From CAYXUG01 sp964468655 (GTDB taxonomy: Bacteria; Fidelibacterota; Marinisomatia; Marinisomatales; CAYXUG01): 64,000 nucleotides of DNA. This document shows positions 27,959-35,790 of this stretch, piece after piece (within the stretch, counting starts at the first letter, position 1; each line of letters begins with the position of its first letter). Under the pieces are notes generated by a model. It was given only the letters and a program-made list of their open reading frames with translations, had not been told where the DNA came from and made no database searches. The stretch lies in assembly GCA_964468655.1 (NCBI GenBank), contig CAYXUG010000002.1, positions 10,967 to 74,966 on the forward strand. The letters are read 5' to 3'. The translations under genes were made by a program, and so were the position numbers.

Positions 27959-28008
27959 CATTTGCGCTGAATCGCTTCAGAACGTCCATAGATAATCCGA
28001 GGTCTTAC

Positions 28009-29163
28009 GTGAAAAGAAGAAAATGTTATTCAATTTTACTCACCTTTTTATTCCTGATAAATAATTACGCCTACCCAAAAGACAAAACATATACCCTCAG
28101 TGGGTTCATTATTGATGAATCCGGAGATAAGGTTCCAAGTGCACAGGTTCTTCTATTTTCGGAAGATGGTGAGGAAATAGGTGAAACGAATACGGGGAAA
28201 CGATTTGGGGGAAAGGGTAAATTCAAATTTAAAAAATTGTCTCAGGGGAAATATACTATCAAGGCATCGCAAGATGGATACGGAACAGGTATTGGCGATT
28301 ATGTAATAATTGATGATGATTTGGATATTGAACTAACACTGCTTCCGGGTCTAGGGGAAGTAGCTGCGGGAGGCGAATTTGAAGAAGGAATTTCTGAAAG
28401 CGGTGAAACACCCGAGGATGTTGTGAGGATGGTTGAGGATGAATATGTTCTTAGCGAAATGAGTTTTGAAATGAAGAAAGTGAATGCAGAAGTAAGTCAT
28501 CTGGGGAGCGAAATCCGTGAATTAAAAGCAAAGAGTGAGATGTGGACTAATCCACTTTCGGTATACAGCAAGGAAATCATACTTGGTAATGGAAGCACAG
28601 TTTTTGGGAAGGTAGTATATCAGGATGAAGATATTTTAAAAGTAGAAACACTCATTGGATATCTTGTAATCAATCGGGATCAAGTTGTACGGATTATTGA
28701 GAATGTAGTAGGGCAGGAAGAACCTGAATATATTCCGGAACAGATTAGAGAGACGTATAGTCCGCCTCCCGTACCAAAATTGACAAAACCCCAATACACA
28801 TCTGCTCATTCAACGGAAAGGATGCCGGGTCAAAAACGAGCCGCAAATGTGGTCCTTGTTGGAAATATATCAGAGACCAAAGACCGGTCCAACAACATTT
28901 CTCTCTCAGGTCAACTGAAAAACATCGGTGGCAATAGAGCCGATTTTGTTAAAATGAATTTTGTTTTCAGAAAGAATTGGAGCGGTGAAACAAAAACACT
29001 AACCAGTTTTGTGAGAGGTGCATACCATACTTTTGAATCAGGAATTACAACCGACTCTTCATTACTTCCCGGTGCGTCAGGGAGTTTCGAACTTGTTATC
29101 CCTGCTGACTTCGGTCCGTTTATTGGATATTCCTATGTGATAGATTGGGAGGAATACGAGTGA
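28009..29163 (+). CDS. Exported multi-domain envelope protein, first gene of the motor operon
   Basis: 384 residues from GTG 28009. A signal peptide (basic VKRRK then a hydrophobic core to about residue 20) precedes a carboxypeptidase-regulatory/CnaB-like beta domain (about 28-95; GFIIDESGDKVPSAQVLLF), a short coiled coil (about 125-180), an SH3/LSm-like segment (GNGSTVFGKVVYQDEDILKV) and a C-terminal FxLYD-like domain (VVLVGNISETKD, LSGQLKNIGGNRADFVKMNF). All modules suit periplasmic protein-protein contacts. Its stop overlaps the next start (GTGA at 29160). As first gene of the rotary-motor operon it probably forms part of a fixed envelope scaffold; that role is inference. Confidence 0.75.
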   Translation: MKRRKCYSILLTFLFLINNYAYPKDKTYTLSGFIIDESGDKVPSAQVLLFSEDGEEIGETNTGKRFGGKGKFKFKKLSQGKYTIKASQDGYGTGIGDYVIIDDDLDIELTLLPGLGEVAAGGEFEEGISESGETPEDVVRMVEDEYVLSEMSFEMKKVNAEVSHLGSEIRELKAKSEMWTNPLSVYSKEIILGNGSTVFGKVVYQDEDILKVETLIGYLVINRDQVVRIIENVVGQEEPEYIPEQIRETYSPPPVPKLTKPQYTSAHSTERMPGQKRAANVVLVGNISETKDRSNNISLSGQLKNIGGNRADFVKMNFVFRKNWSGETKTLTSFVRGAYHTFESGITTDSSLLPGASGSFELVIPADFGPFIGYSYVIDWEEYE

Positions 29164-30200
29164 GAACAATCAACTTTTTGGGTCAGCTTGTAATTCTTTT
29201 AATTATATTTGCCAATTTCTGTTTTACTCAATCACCCTCTTCATCAAAAGAAGAAGGCTTTTTTTTGGATTTGGGAATTGTCATTGAACCTACCACAGGA
29301 AATGAAAAAGTAAACCGGGTGATTAAAAAACCCCCGGAGGAAGTAAAATTTTTCATTGAAAAGGAATCAAGCGGCATGCTGTTTATGGCAACTACTCAAG
29401 AAATAAAGGAAACACTGGAAAATATCAGCACAAAAATAGGTGCCATTGAACATGCACTAAATTCCCTCGAGGTGGAAGTCCACAGAGATGTAGAAAGTTT
29501 ACAAGAAAAGAATTTTAAACTTCAGGAAATGGTTTCAGAACTCAAAATTTCGAAAGATTACTGGTCAGCAGATGTTATTGACCTTATCACAGTAAGAGTA
29601 ACAGAGAACATGCATAAGCCCCCCTATGAAGAAGGTGAGGTAAAAGTGGTAGTTTCACATTTGGAGGTAGATAGTTTGTTACCGGAAGAAGACAAAGCGC
29701 CGAAAGACTATCAATCTGAGAAAGTTAATTTGGTAATTATCAATGAAGAAATTGTTGAGAGTCCGCCAGGCAACATTACAGCAAATGAAATAATAGAGTT
29801 TGGGCAACCTAAGTCCCAGCCCAAAGTGTTTGACAGATTCTTATACATGAAAGCAGTATTTGCCTACCAAAGAAACGATTTTAATACTGCTCTTGAACAA
29901 TTTGATAGTCTTGAACCTCAGGCGGCAGATCCTATAACTGCCGGTAATATTCTTTACTGGATGGCTGATTGTTATTATCGATTGGAGGAGTTTGACAGCG
30001 CCCTGCAAAAATTACAAGCCATTAGAACTAATTTACTATCAGATAAAATTGATGATTCTGTCGTTCTAGAAGGTTTGATCTATAGAAGTATGGGGAATGA
30101 AGAAAAAGCGATAGCATCTTTTTCTCAAATTGTTGAAAAATATCCCGGGAGTGAATATTTCCAATTAGCGGAATTAGAGTTAAAAAAGGATTTAAAATGA
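29160..30200 (+). CDS. Exported coiled-coil and TPR protein of the motor operon
   Basis: 346 residues from GTG 29160, which is preceded by GGAGG and overlaps the previous stop. Signal peptide 1-23 (hydrophobic LGQLVILLIIFANFCF). A coiled-coil segment follows at about residues 60-120, then an acidic linker, then tetratricopeptide repeats from about 215 to the end (FDRFLYMKAVFAYQRNDFNT, YWMADCYYRLEEFDSALQKL, MGNEEKAIASFSQIVEKYPG). The layout resembles CpoB/YbgF-type periplasmic TPR proteins but has no clear orthology. It overlaps the next gene by ATGA. A scaffold or partner-binding role in the motor is inferred from the tight coupling. Confidence 0.75.
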   Translation: MRTINFLGQLVILLIIFANFCFTQSPSSSKEEGFFLDLGIVIEPTTGNEKVNRVIKKPPEEVKFFIEKESSGMLFMATTQEIKETLENISTKIGAIEHALNSLEVEVHRDVESLQEKNFKLQEMVSELKISKDYWSADVIDLITVRVTENMHKPPYEEGEVKVVVSHLEVDSLLPEEDKAPKDYQSEKVNLVIINEEIVESPPGNITANEIIEFGQPKSQPKVFDRFLYMKAVFAYQRNDFNTALEQFDSLEPQAADPITAGNILYWMADCYYRLEEFDSALQKLQAIRTNLLSDKIDDSVVLEGLIYRSMGNEEKAIASFSQIVEKYPGSEYFQLAELELKKDLK

Positions 30201-31585
30201 TTACCAGAAATTGGAGTTCTATTATAAAAAGAATAATTATTTGCCAGTTTTTATTAATGAATATTTCTTTTGCTGTAACAAGAGTAGCTTATACCCGCCC
30301 CGGGTATATGATGAAAATTCCTGCTACCAGCGCAACAAGATCCCCCTATCTATTCAGTACCGGTTTTGGCATAGAAATTCACAGTTTCTCTCCTTTTAAT
30401 CCAGCAAAGGGCGTTTATTTTTCAATGGACGTTTCTGAAAATGTGACTTTTGCATTTTCCTCAGGGCAGGGGGCTGATACCACTGCTCTGGAAAATATTG
30501 CGGAATCAACTTATATTCCTCCGGTGGAATTTGGTTTTCACCTTCAGCGGCGAATGTATGTGTATGGAGATATATCATTCTCACTTGGTATTCATGATAT
30601 TGTATTTGAGAATGCCCCGGATGGGTTAAGTCTTGACCCGAAACAGCTTTCTATCTTTGGGACTGTCGGGAGCCAGAAACAGTTAGGTGATTACCAACTC
30701 AGCACTTATATGGGATTTGGCACTGGTGGGTTTGCCAAGCAGGTTGCAGAAACAACTCAAATAGAAACTGAGATTGATTCAACGGAAACAGGAACGTCAG
30801 CCGGTGTTTTTGCCGGATTTTTGTTAAAAATGCCCTATATGGAGAAATGGGGCGGTCTAGATATCGTGGGTGAATTCGATGGTTCCGGCATCAACGTGGG
30901 AATCCGCATCCCCCTTACCTCGGATTATCGCTTGAGTCTTGGGTTCACCCACATAGAAAATTTACCCGATTTTTCACAAGAACCTTATGGTCCCGTACAT
31001 CCAGGCTTAACGCTTGGTTTGGACATGTCAGTGATGCGTGGATTGAGGGGAATGGTTCCCAAGCTTCTGGGTGGAATTGGGGATGGCCCCTCTCCACCTG
31101 TCCCCAGCGTAGGTTTGGTTGATTCAACTTTACTGGTAGCAGATATAGGAATGACGCATCTCAGAGATTCTCTAAGGGTAGCCAGATATGACATGCGAAA
31201 CCTGTCTACTCATGTTTCAGGCCTTAAACAAAAAACATCAATGCTTGAGGATTCAGTTAAAGTATTACGGCTGGAAAAAAATGTTACAAACAAAAATATC
31301 AATCGTGCTATGAGGCATCTTTCACGTTCTCTCAGGTATTTTTATGCTGGAGACTACAGAGAGGCACTTCAGGAAGTAGAAACGGCTATGGAATTAAATC
31401 CAAATCTTGCTCTGGCTTATGCAAGAAGGGGTTCCATTTATTACAAGTTAGGGGATGTGCAAAGAGCAACCATCAACTGGAACCTAGCGCTTCAGTTGGA
31501 TCCGGAATATGATGATGTTAGGAACATTTTGAAAGCGCTACATGAAAACAGATTAATGACAACAAGTTTTAAAGGAGGTAAATAA
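30197..31585 (+). CDS. Outer-membrane-barrel-like protein with C-terminal TPRs, motor operon
   Basis: 462 residues. Signal peptide about 1-27. Residues 40-285 alternate in the way of beta-barrel strands with many Gly and aromatics (YLFSTGFGIEIHSF, VYGDISFSLGIHDI, YRLSLGFTHIENL). A coiled coil (about 318-360) and two TPRs follow (LRYFYAGDYREALQEVETAM, YARRGSIYYKLGDVQRATIN). The barrel could sit in the outer membrane with the TPR part in the periplasm. motA begins five bases after its stop, with the motA Shine-Dalgarno GGAGG inside this gene. It may link the rotor or stators to the cell surface; this is inference. Confidence 0.72.
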   Translation: MITRNWSSIIKRIIICQFLLMNISFAVTRVAYTRPGYMMKIPATSATRSPYLFSTGFGIEIHSFSPFNPAKGVYFSMDVSENVTFAFSSGQGADTTALENIAESTYIPPVEFGFHLQRRMYVYGDISFSLGIHDIVFENAPDGLSLDPKQLSIFGTVGSQKQLGDYQLSTYMGFGTGGFAKQVAETTQIETEIDSTETGTSAGVFAGFLLKMPYMEKWGGLDIVGEFDGSGINVGIRIPLTSDYRLSLGFTHIENLPDFSQEPYGPVHPGLTLGLDMSVMRGLRGMVPKLLGGIGDGPSPPVPSVGLVDSTLLVADIGMTHLRDSLRVARYDMRNLSTHVSGLKQKTSMLEDSVKVLRLEKNVTNKNINRAMRHLSRSLRYFYAGDYREALQEVETAMELNPNLALAYARRGSIYYKLGDVQRATINWNLALQLDPEYDDVRNILKALHENRLMTTSFKGGK

Positions 31586-31590
31586 ATCTC

Positions 31591-32361
31591 ATGGATATTG
31601 CGACTATTGTAGGAATATTGTTTGGTATAGTGTCTATTTCTGGCGGTATTTTCATAATGACCTCGGACTTTGCGGTGTTTGCTTCAGGATCAAGTTTTGC
31701 AATTGTGTTTGGGGGTATGGTTGCATCGGTATCAGTTGCATTCCCATTGGCTGAGGTGTTAAAACTGGGGTCTGCAATGGGAGCAGTTTTTAAAGGCGGA
31801 TCCACCAAGCTTGGTGAACTTGTGGATGATGCTGTAAAAATGGCAGAAGCGGGCAGAAAAGGAATGTCTGATTTGGAAAAGGAAAAAGACAGTGTGAAAA
31901 ATTTCTTTTTTAAAGATGGTATTCAAATGGTTATAGATGGTTATTCTGAGGAGGAAATAATTGAGATTCTTGAAACACGAATTAACTATAGAGAGATCAG
32001 AGAAAGATCTCAGGCAGGACTTTTTCAAACCATGGGAACCATGGCGCCTGCCTGGGGAATGATTGGGACACTTATTGGATTGGTGGTTATGTTGGCAGGA
32101 TTTGGAGGAGGAGGAGGGACTGACGCATTGGGTGCAGGAATGTCTGCTGCACTGATAACCACTTTTTATGGTGCGGTATTTGCTAATTTATTTTTTCTGC
32201 CCATGGCTGCAAAATTGAATTCTAGACTTTCTCATACAAGTACACTGCAAGCAATGCTTGTGGAAGCAGCACGTCTTATTCACCAAAGGAAACACCCTTT
32301 AATTATGAGAGAAAAACTGAATTCGTTTATACCTCCAAAAGAATGGAAGAAAGAAGGATAA
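31591..32361 (+). CDS. motA: Flagellar-type stator protein MotA/PomA
   Basis: 256-residue inner-membrane stator subunit, clearly MotA/PomA rather than ExbB. There are four membrane helices (about 4-22, 32-52, 150-170, 183-205) with the cytoplasmic loop between TM2 and TM3. TM3 has the conserved Pro in MAPAWGMIGTLIGL; TM4 reads ALITTFYGAVFANLFFLP. The rotor-contact loop retains Arg89-Lys90 followed by acidic residues (RKGMSDLEKEKD), matching Arg88-Lys89 and the Glu cluster of Vibrio PomA by my alignment. The start is supported by AAGGAGGT upstream. It pairs with motB and sits directly upstream of FliF- and FliG-like genes. Confidence 0.9.
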   Translation: MDIATIVGILFGIVSISGGIFIMTSDFAVFASGSSFAIVFGGMVASVSVAFPLAEVLKLGSAMGAVFKGGSTKLGELVDDAVKMAEAGRKGMSDLEKEKDSVKNFFFKDGIQMVIDGYSEEEIIEILETRINYREIRERSQAGLFQTMGTMAPAWGMIGTLIGLVVMLAGFGGGGGTDALGAGMSAALITTFYGAVFANLFFLPMAAKLNSRLSHTSTLQAMLVEAARLIHQRKHPLIMREKLNSFIPPKEWKKEG

Positions 32362-32365
32362 TATA

Positions 32366-33127
32366 TTGGCTAAAAAATCTGAACCCCCCCCAAAAGAAGA
32401 AGGGTTGCCGGGTTGGTTTGCCACCTTTGCGGACATGATGACACTTCTCATGGCTTTTTTCGTTTTGCTGTTATCAATATCTACGATTGATCCTGTGAAG
32501 CTTCAACAGATGGCAGATTCTATGGGAAAGTCCGTTGGAAAGGATAAAAAAATCGATAATGCTGCAATGACCCTAGGGGCCATCAAGAATAAACTGGATG
32601 AAATGGTTGAAGAAATGAATCCAGATCCGAAAACAGGTGAGAAACCTGTTGAAGTAAAATCGACCACAAAAGGTGTAACACTTGAAGTATCCTCAGATAT
32701 CAGTTTTGGGTCAGGTTCTGCCAATTTAAAAATGGGAATTGTACCAACACTTGACAAACTTGTTCCTCTTATTAATAAGTCATACAATATGGTAGCGATC
32801 GAAGGGCATACAGATAATGAACCATTACCAGAAAATGAAAACTACCCCAGCAACTGGGAGTTATCTGGGGCAAGAGCGGCGGCTGTTGTTAGAAAGTTTA
32901 TAGATTTAGGTGTCGATCCGAAACGGCTGGAAGCAGTTGGGTATGCACAATATATCCCGAGAAACGTCCCTACTGATGTGCTGATTGATGATGAAGTAAT
33001 TAAGCAGTATAATGCCACAAAGGAATTAAAGGATAGAAACCGACGGGTCGCGATTACCTTTAAAGCAACAAGTATTGATCAACAAGAAATGAGAAGAGCC
33101 GAACAAACCGCTTTGGCGGAAGAATAA
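32366..33127 (+). CDS. motB: Flagellar-type stator protein MotB/PomB
   Basis: 253 residues starting with TTG at 32366 (GAAGGA upstream). The single membrane helix follows the PomB style, PGWFATFADMMTLLMAFFVL, with the ion-binding Asp23. A linker leads to an OmpA-like peptidoglycan-binding domain (about 110-230) containing EGHTDNEPLP and NWELSGARAAAVVRKFID. Thus the stator can be anchored to the cell wall. The TM resembles sodium-type PomB/MotS more than proton-type MotB, so Na+ drive is suspected but not proven. A complete plug-to-OmpA layout suggests a working stator. Confidence 0.9.
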   Translation: MAKKSEPPPKEEGLPGWFATFADMMTLLMAFFVLLLSISTIDPVKLQQMADSMGKSVGKDKKIDNAAMTLGAIKNKLDEMVEEMNPDPKTGEKPVEVKSTTKGVTLEVSSDISFGSGSANLKMGIVPTLDKLVPLINKSYNMVAIEGHTDNEPLPENENYPSNWELSGARAAAVVRKFIDLGVDPKRLEAVGYAQYIPRNVPTDVLIDDEVIKQYNATKELKDRNRRVAITFKATSIDQQEMRRAEQTALAEE

Positions 33128-33157
33128 AACGATTTTCACTTAGAAAAAGGAGTTTTT

Positions 33158-34744
33158 ATGAAAAATAAATTATTGTTATGGTCACTTTTATTAAGCGCCG
33201 GTTTTATCTGGAATGTTTGCATCGCACAGGAGTCAACATTCCTTGCTCAAAAATTAATGTTTGAAAATGACCTGAAGAATCGAATTGAAAAAGCGCTGCA
33301 AAAGGTTATTGATGACCATCGGTACGTTTTGGATGTATCAGTCACACTGAAATTTTCACCTACCGTGAAAGAAGAAATTACCTACAAACCCTCCAAAAAA
33401 CGCGAAACTCAGTTTGGAGCCTCTGAAATGAAGACAGATGACCAAACAACAGAGATGCCCGGAAAAAGAACACGGTTTACAGGAATACCAATTCCGGGAT
33501 TTGATTTTCACATTGAGGAAGGTGAGGTGCCATCGGAAGTTTCTGAAACAGTAAAAGAAATCGCACCGGAGATTTTTGTGGGTGAACGGGAAGTTGTGTC
33601 AGAGACATATACGGATATCACAGCATCTATGCCGCAGATTGAAAAGATGGATATTTTTTGTTTACTTCCTGAGGATGCATCTACTGAGCTCATTGAAAAT
33701 GTGCGTCAAATAATTGGGGTATCGGCACATATTGACAGGCGGAGAGGTGATGCAATCCGAATTCAAAAGGCATCTTTTAAAGAAAGGCGAGGTAAATCTG
33801 CTGAAGAAGTCATTTTAAAAAGTATTGCTGAAAAAATTGATCAGTTGGAAAAGAATCAAATAGTAGAAGAAATTGAAGTGCAGGAAGAAATTAATTGGCA
33901 GGAAGAAATCCAAAATTGGCAGGAAGAAGAAGCAAATAGAAGAGAAGAAGAACATATAGCATTTTTGGCAGCATTGAATCAATTTGAAAAAGAGCGTGAT
34001 GAAGAAGAATTACAAAGAGTAAAAGATGAGATGACTGCAAGTTTTAAAGCAGAATTAGATAAAAAAGACCAGAAACTGGAGCAATATAAAAAAACAATTG
34101 AATCCGGCGGTTTATCGGAGGAGGAACTTAAAGAAACAAGCGGAACGGTGAATATTTTAGAAGAAGAAAGAGCAAAGTTAGATTCAATGTTGGATGCAAA
34201 AAGAAAAGTACTAGACAGTGTATTTAGTGATATGAACCAACAATCCCGGCAATCCAGTAGTAATTTACCCATATATTTAATGAGTGCAGTTTCATTATTG
34301 GCAGTCATTGCACTTGCAGGTGTTATTCTTTTTAATGGAAGAAAGCCTAAATACGTTATGCCCCCTCCTTGGGCAATGCCTCGTCCCCGGCCAAAAAAAA
34401 AGAAAAAAAAAGTAAAAATTGATGATAACAACAATGGAGAGACAAAGACCGCATCTCCCACAACACAGACGCAACCCGCACCAACACAAACTCCTCCACC
34501 AACTCAACCCCTACCTCCCGGCGAAGATCCAAGCGTACTGCAGTCTGAAATCAAATCAGTCCGTAAATCCATCATGTCTATGAGTACAGGCCAGCCCGAT
34601 ACAGCCACATCTATTGTGAAGGAATGGCTGCAGGAGGAAGCACCCCCACCTCCGGAAGAACCACAGCAAGCAGCAATCACCCCATCTGTTGAAGAAGAGG
34701 AAGAAGGCGGAAAGAAGAAGAAAAAAAAGAAAAAGAAAAAGTAG
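33158..34744 (+). CDS. FliF-derived rotor-ring protein: RBM3 + coiled coil + TM + FliG-binding tail
   Basis: 528 residues, strong AAGGAG ribosome site. Signal sequence 1-23 (cleavage near AQ-ES). Residues 30-80 (FENDLKNRIEKALQKVI, VLDVSVTLKFSP) and 141-207 (EREVVSETYTDI, ENVRQIIGVSAHIDRRRGDA, IRIQKASF) match, in order and spacing, the ring-building motif 3 of flagellar FliF, with a 60-residue insert where FliF has its beta-collar. RBM1, RBM2 and the first FliF membrane helix are missing. A charged coiled coil spans 215-365, a membrane helix 370-393, and the cytoplasmic tail contains SMSTGQPDTATSIVKEWLQE (475-494), the pattern of the FliF C-terminal FliG-binding motif. It ends in an acidic patch and a run of ten Lys. 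Homology is by my own reading; a profile search should confirm it. Confidence 0.78.
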   Translation: MKNKLLLWSLLLSAGFIWNVCIAQESTFLAQKLMFENDLKNRIEKALQKVIDDHRYVLDVSVTLKFSPTVKEEITYKPSKKRETQFGASEMKTDDQTTEMPGKRTRFTGIPIPGFDFHIEEGEVPSEVSETVKEIAPEIFVGEREVVSETYTDITASMPQIEKMDIFCLLPEDASTELIENVRQIIGVSAHIDRRRGDAIRIQKASFKERRGKSAEEVILKSIAEKIDQLEKNQIVEEIEVQEEINWQEEIQNWQEEEANRREEEHIAFLAALNQFEKERDEEELQRVKDEMTASFKAELDKKDQKLEQYKKTIESGGLSEEELKETSGTVNILEEERAKLDSMLDAKRKVLDSVFSDMNQQSRQSSSNLPIYLMSAVSLLAVIALAGVILFNGRKPKYVMPPPWAMPRPRPKKKKKKVKIDDNNNGETKTASPTTQTQPAPTQTPPPTQPLPPGEDPSVLQSEIKSVRKSIMSMSTGQPDTATSIVKEWLQEEAPPPPEEPQQAAITPSVEEEEEGGKKKKKKKKKK

Positions 34745-34752
34745 AGGATAAA

Positions 34753-35688
34753 ATGATTACAGATTATACCCGTTTATCAGGATTGGACAAAACAGCTATC
34801 CTTTATAAAGAATTGGGAGAAAGTCTTGCCTTAACACTTATAAAAGGATTAAGTGAAACTGATGTAAGAAAGATCAGGGCTAGGATTCGAGAAATGGAAC
34901 CGGAGCCCATATCATTCTTAGTGAAGAAGACAGTACTTGAACAGTTCTACCTTGCTTTTATAACCAAGAAGTTCTCAGAGGATGGTAGTGAAGATACCAA
35001 AAAACCGTTTGAATTTCTCCATAATTTAGAAGAGGAACGGCTTATTGCTCTGCTTGAAGTTGAGGAGCCAAGAATAATTGCAGTTGCCCTCGCGCAGGAA
35101 ACCAGTGAGCGGAGAATGGCAGTATTAAACAGGTTGACTCCTGAAGCAAAAGGACGAGCACTTCTTGAAATAGGTAATTTAAGTTCTATTCCTCTGGAAG
35201 CTGTAGTCAGCATTGCTACAGACCTTGAAGAAAAATCCCATTTTCTTCCTAGAGCTGTTGAATTTTCCCGCGGCGGCGGAAAGGATATTGCTGATATCCT
35301 CGGTCAAATGAGCTCAGACGATGAAGAAAAATACCTTGAAGCAATTAACAGGGAATCACCAGACCTTGCTAAAGAGATAAAAAAATACCACCTCACCTTT
35401 GATGATGTTTTTTCTTTCCCGGATAATATAATAAGAGACCTGATGAATTCTGTTGATTTGGATATAGTAGCAATGGCATTGAAAGGTATTCCCCAGGAAA
35501 CCGCAGATCGCGTGATAGGTAATCTTCCTCAAAAAAAACAGGCAATGTACGAGCCGGTAGAGGGGGCAACGCCAAAACGTAAAATTGATGATGCAAGAGG
35601 GAAAATAGTAAGCGCCGCAAGGGAGATGGAAAAAGAAGGAAGATTCAGCTTGGAAGATATACTTGGCGGTGGGGAAATGGTTGATTAA
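34753..35688 (+). CDS. fliG: FliG-like rotor switch protein
   Basis: 311 residues covering all three FliG domains. N domain 1-75 (LSGLDKTAILYKELGESLA); middle domain 83-170 (PFEFLHNLEEERLIALLEVE, with EEPRIIAVAL in place of EHPQTIALVL); Gly-rich linker (SRGGGKDIADIL); C domain 190-300 (MALKGIPQET and AREMEKEGRFSLEDIL). Torque residues of E. coli FliG align as Lys264 to Lys244, Arg281 to Lys261 and Arg297 to Lys277; Asp288/Asp289 are replaced by Pro-Val but flanked by Glu267 and Glu270. It follows the FliF-like gene by eight bases and ends the operon before a terminator. Flagellar FliM/FliN, export and filament genes are absent. Confidence 0.85.
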   Translation: MITDYTRLSGLDKTAILYKELGESLALTLIKGLSETDVRKIRARIREMEPEPISFLVKKTVLEQFYLAFITKKFSEDGSEDTKKPFEFLHNLEEERLIALLEVEEPRIIAVALAQETSERRMAVLNRLTPEAKGRALLEIGNLSSIPLEAVVSIATDLEEKSHFLPRAVEFSRGGGKDIADILGQMSSDDEEKYLEAINRESPDLAKEIKKYHLTFDDVFSFPDNIIRDLMNSVDLDIVAMALKGIPQETADRVIGNLPQKKQAMYEPVEGATPKRKIDDARGKIVSAAREMEKEGRFSLEDILGGGEMVD

Positions 35689-35712
35689 TCAGTACGACTC
35701 AATTTTAACCTT

Positions 35713-35738
35713 AAAGCCCCCCCTTTGGAGGGCTTTTT
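35713..35738 (+). terminator. Rho-independent terminator after the motor operon
   Basis: Stem AAAGCCC (35713-35719) / GGGCTTT (35730-35736) followed by a T tract. It lies 25 bases after the FliG-like stop and closes the operon that begins at 27930. Confidence 0.8.
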
Positions 35739-35790
35739 AATAACTTAGTGCACTTAAGATAAATTTTGGGTGAGAATTTTAAACTAATAA

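Noticed and set aside
27943..28008. ATG 27943 as start of the first motor-operon gene
   Set aside because: It lies inside the promoter and would bury the signal peptide behind 22 residues.
31591..35688. Zorya-type anti-phage system based on MotA/MotB homologues
   Set aside because: MotA lacks the long ZorA tail, no ZorC/ZorD-like helicase or nuclease is nearby, and the partners are FliF- and FliG-like.
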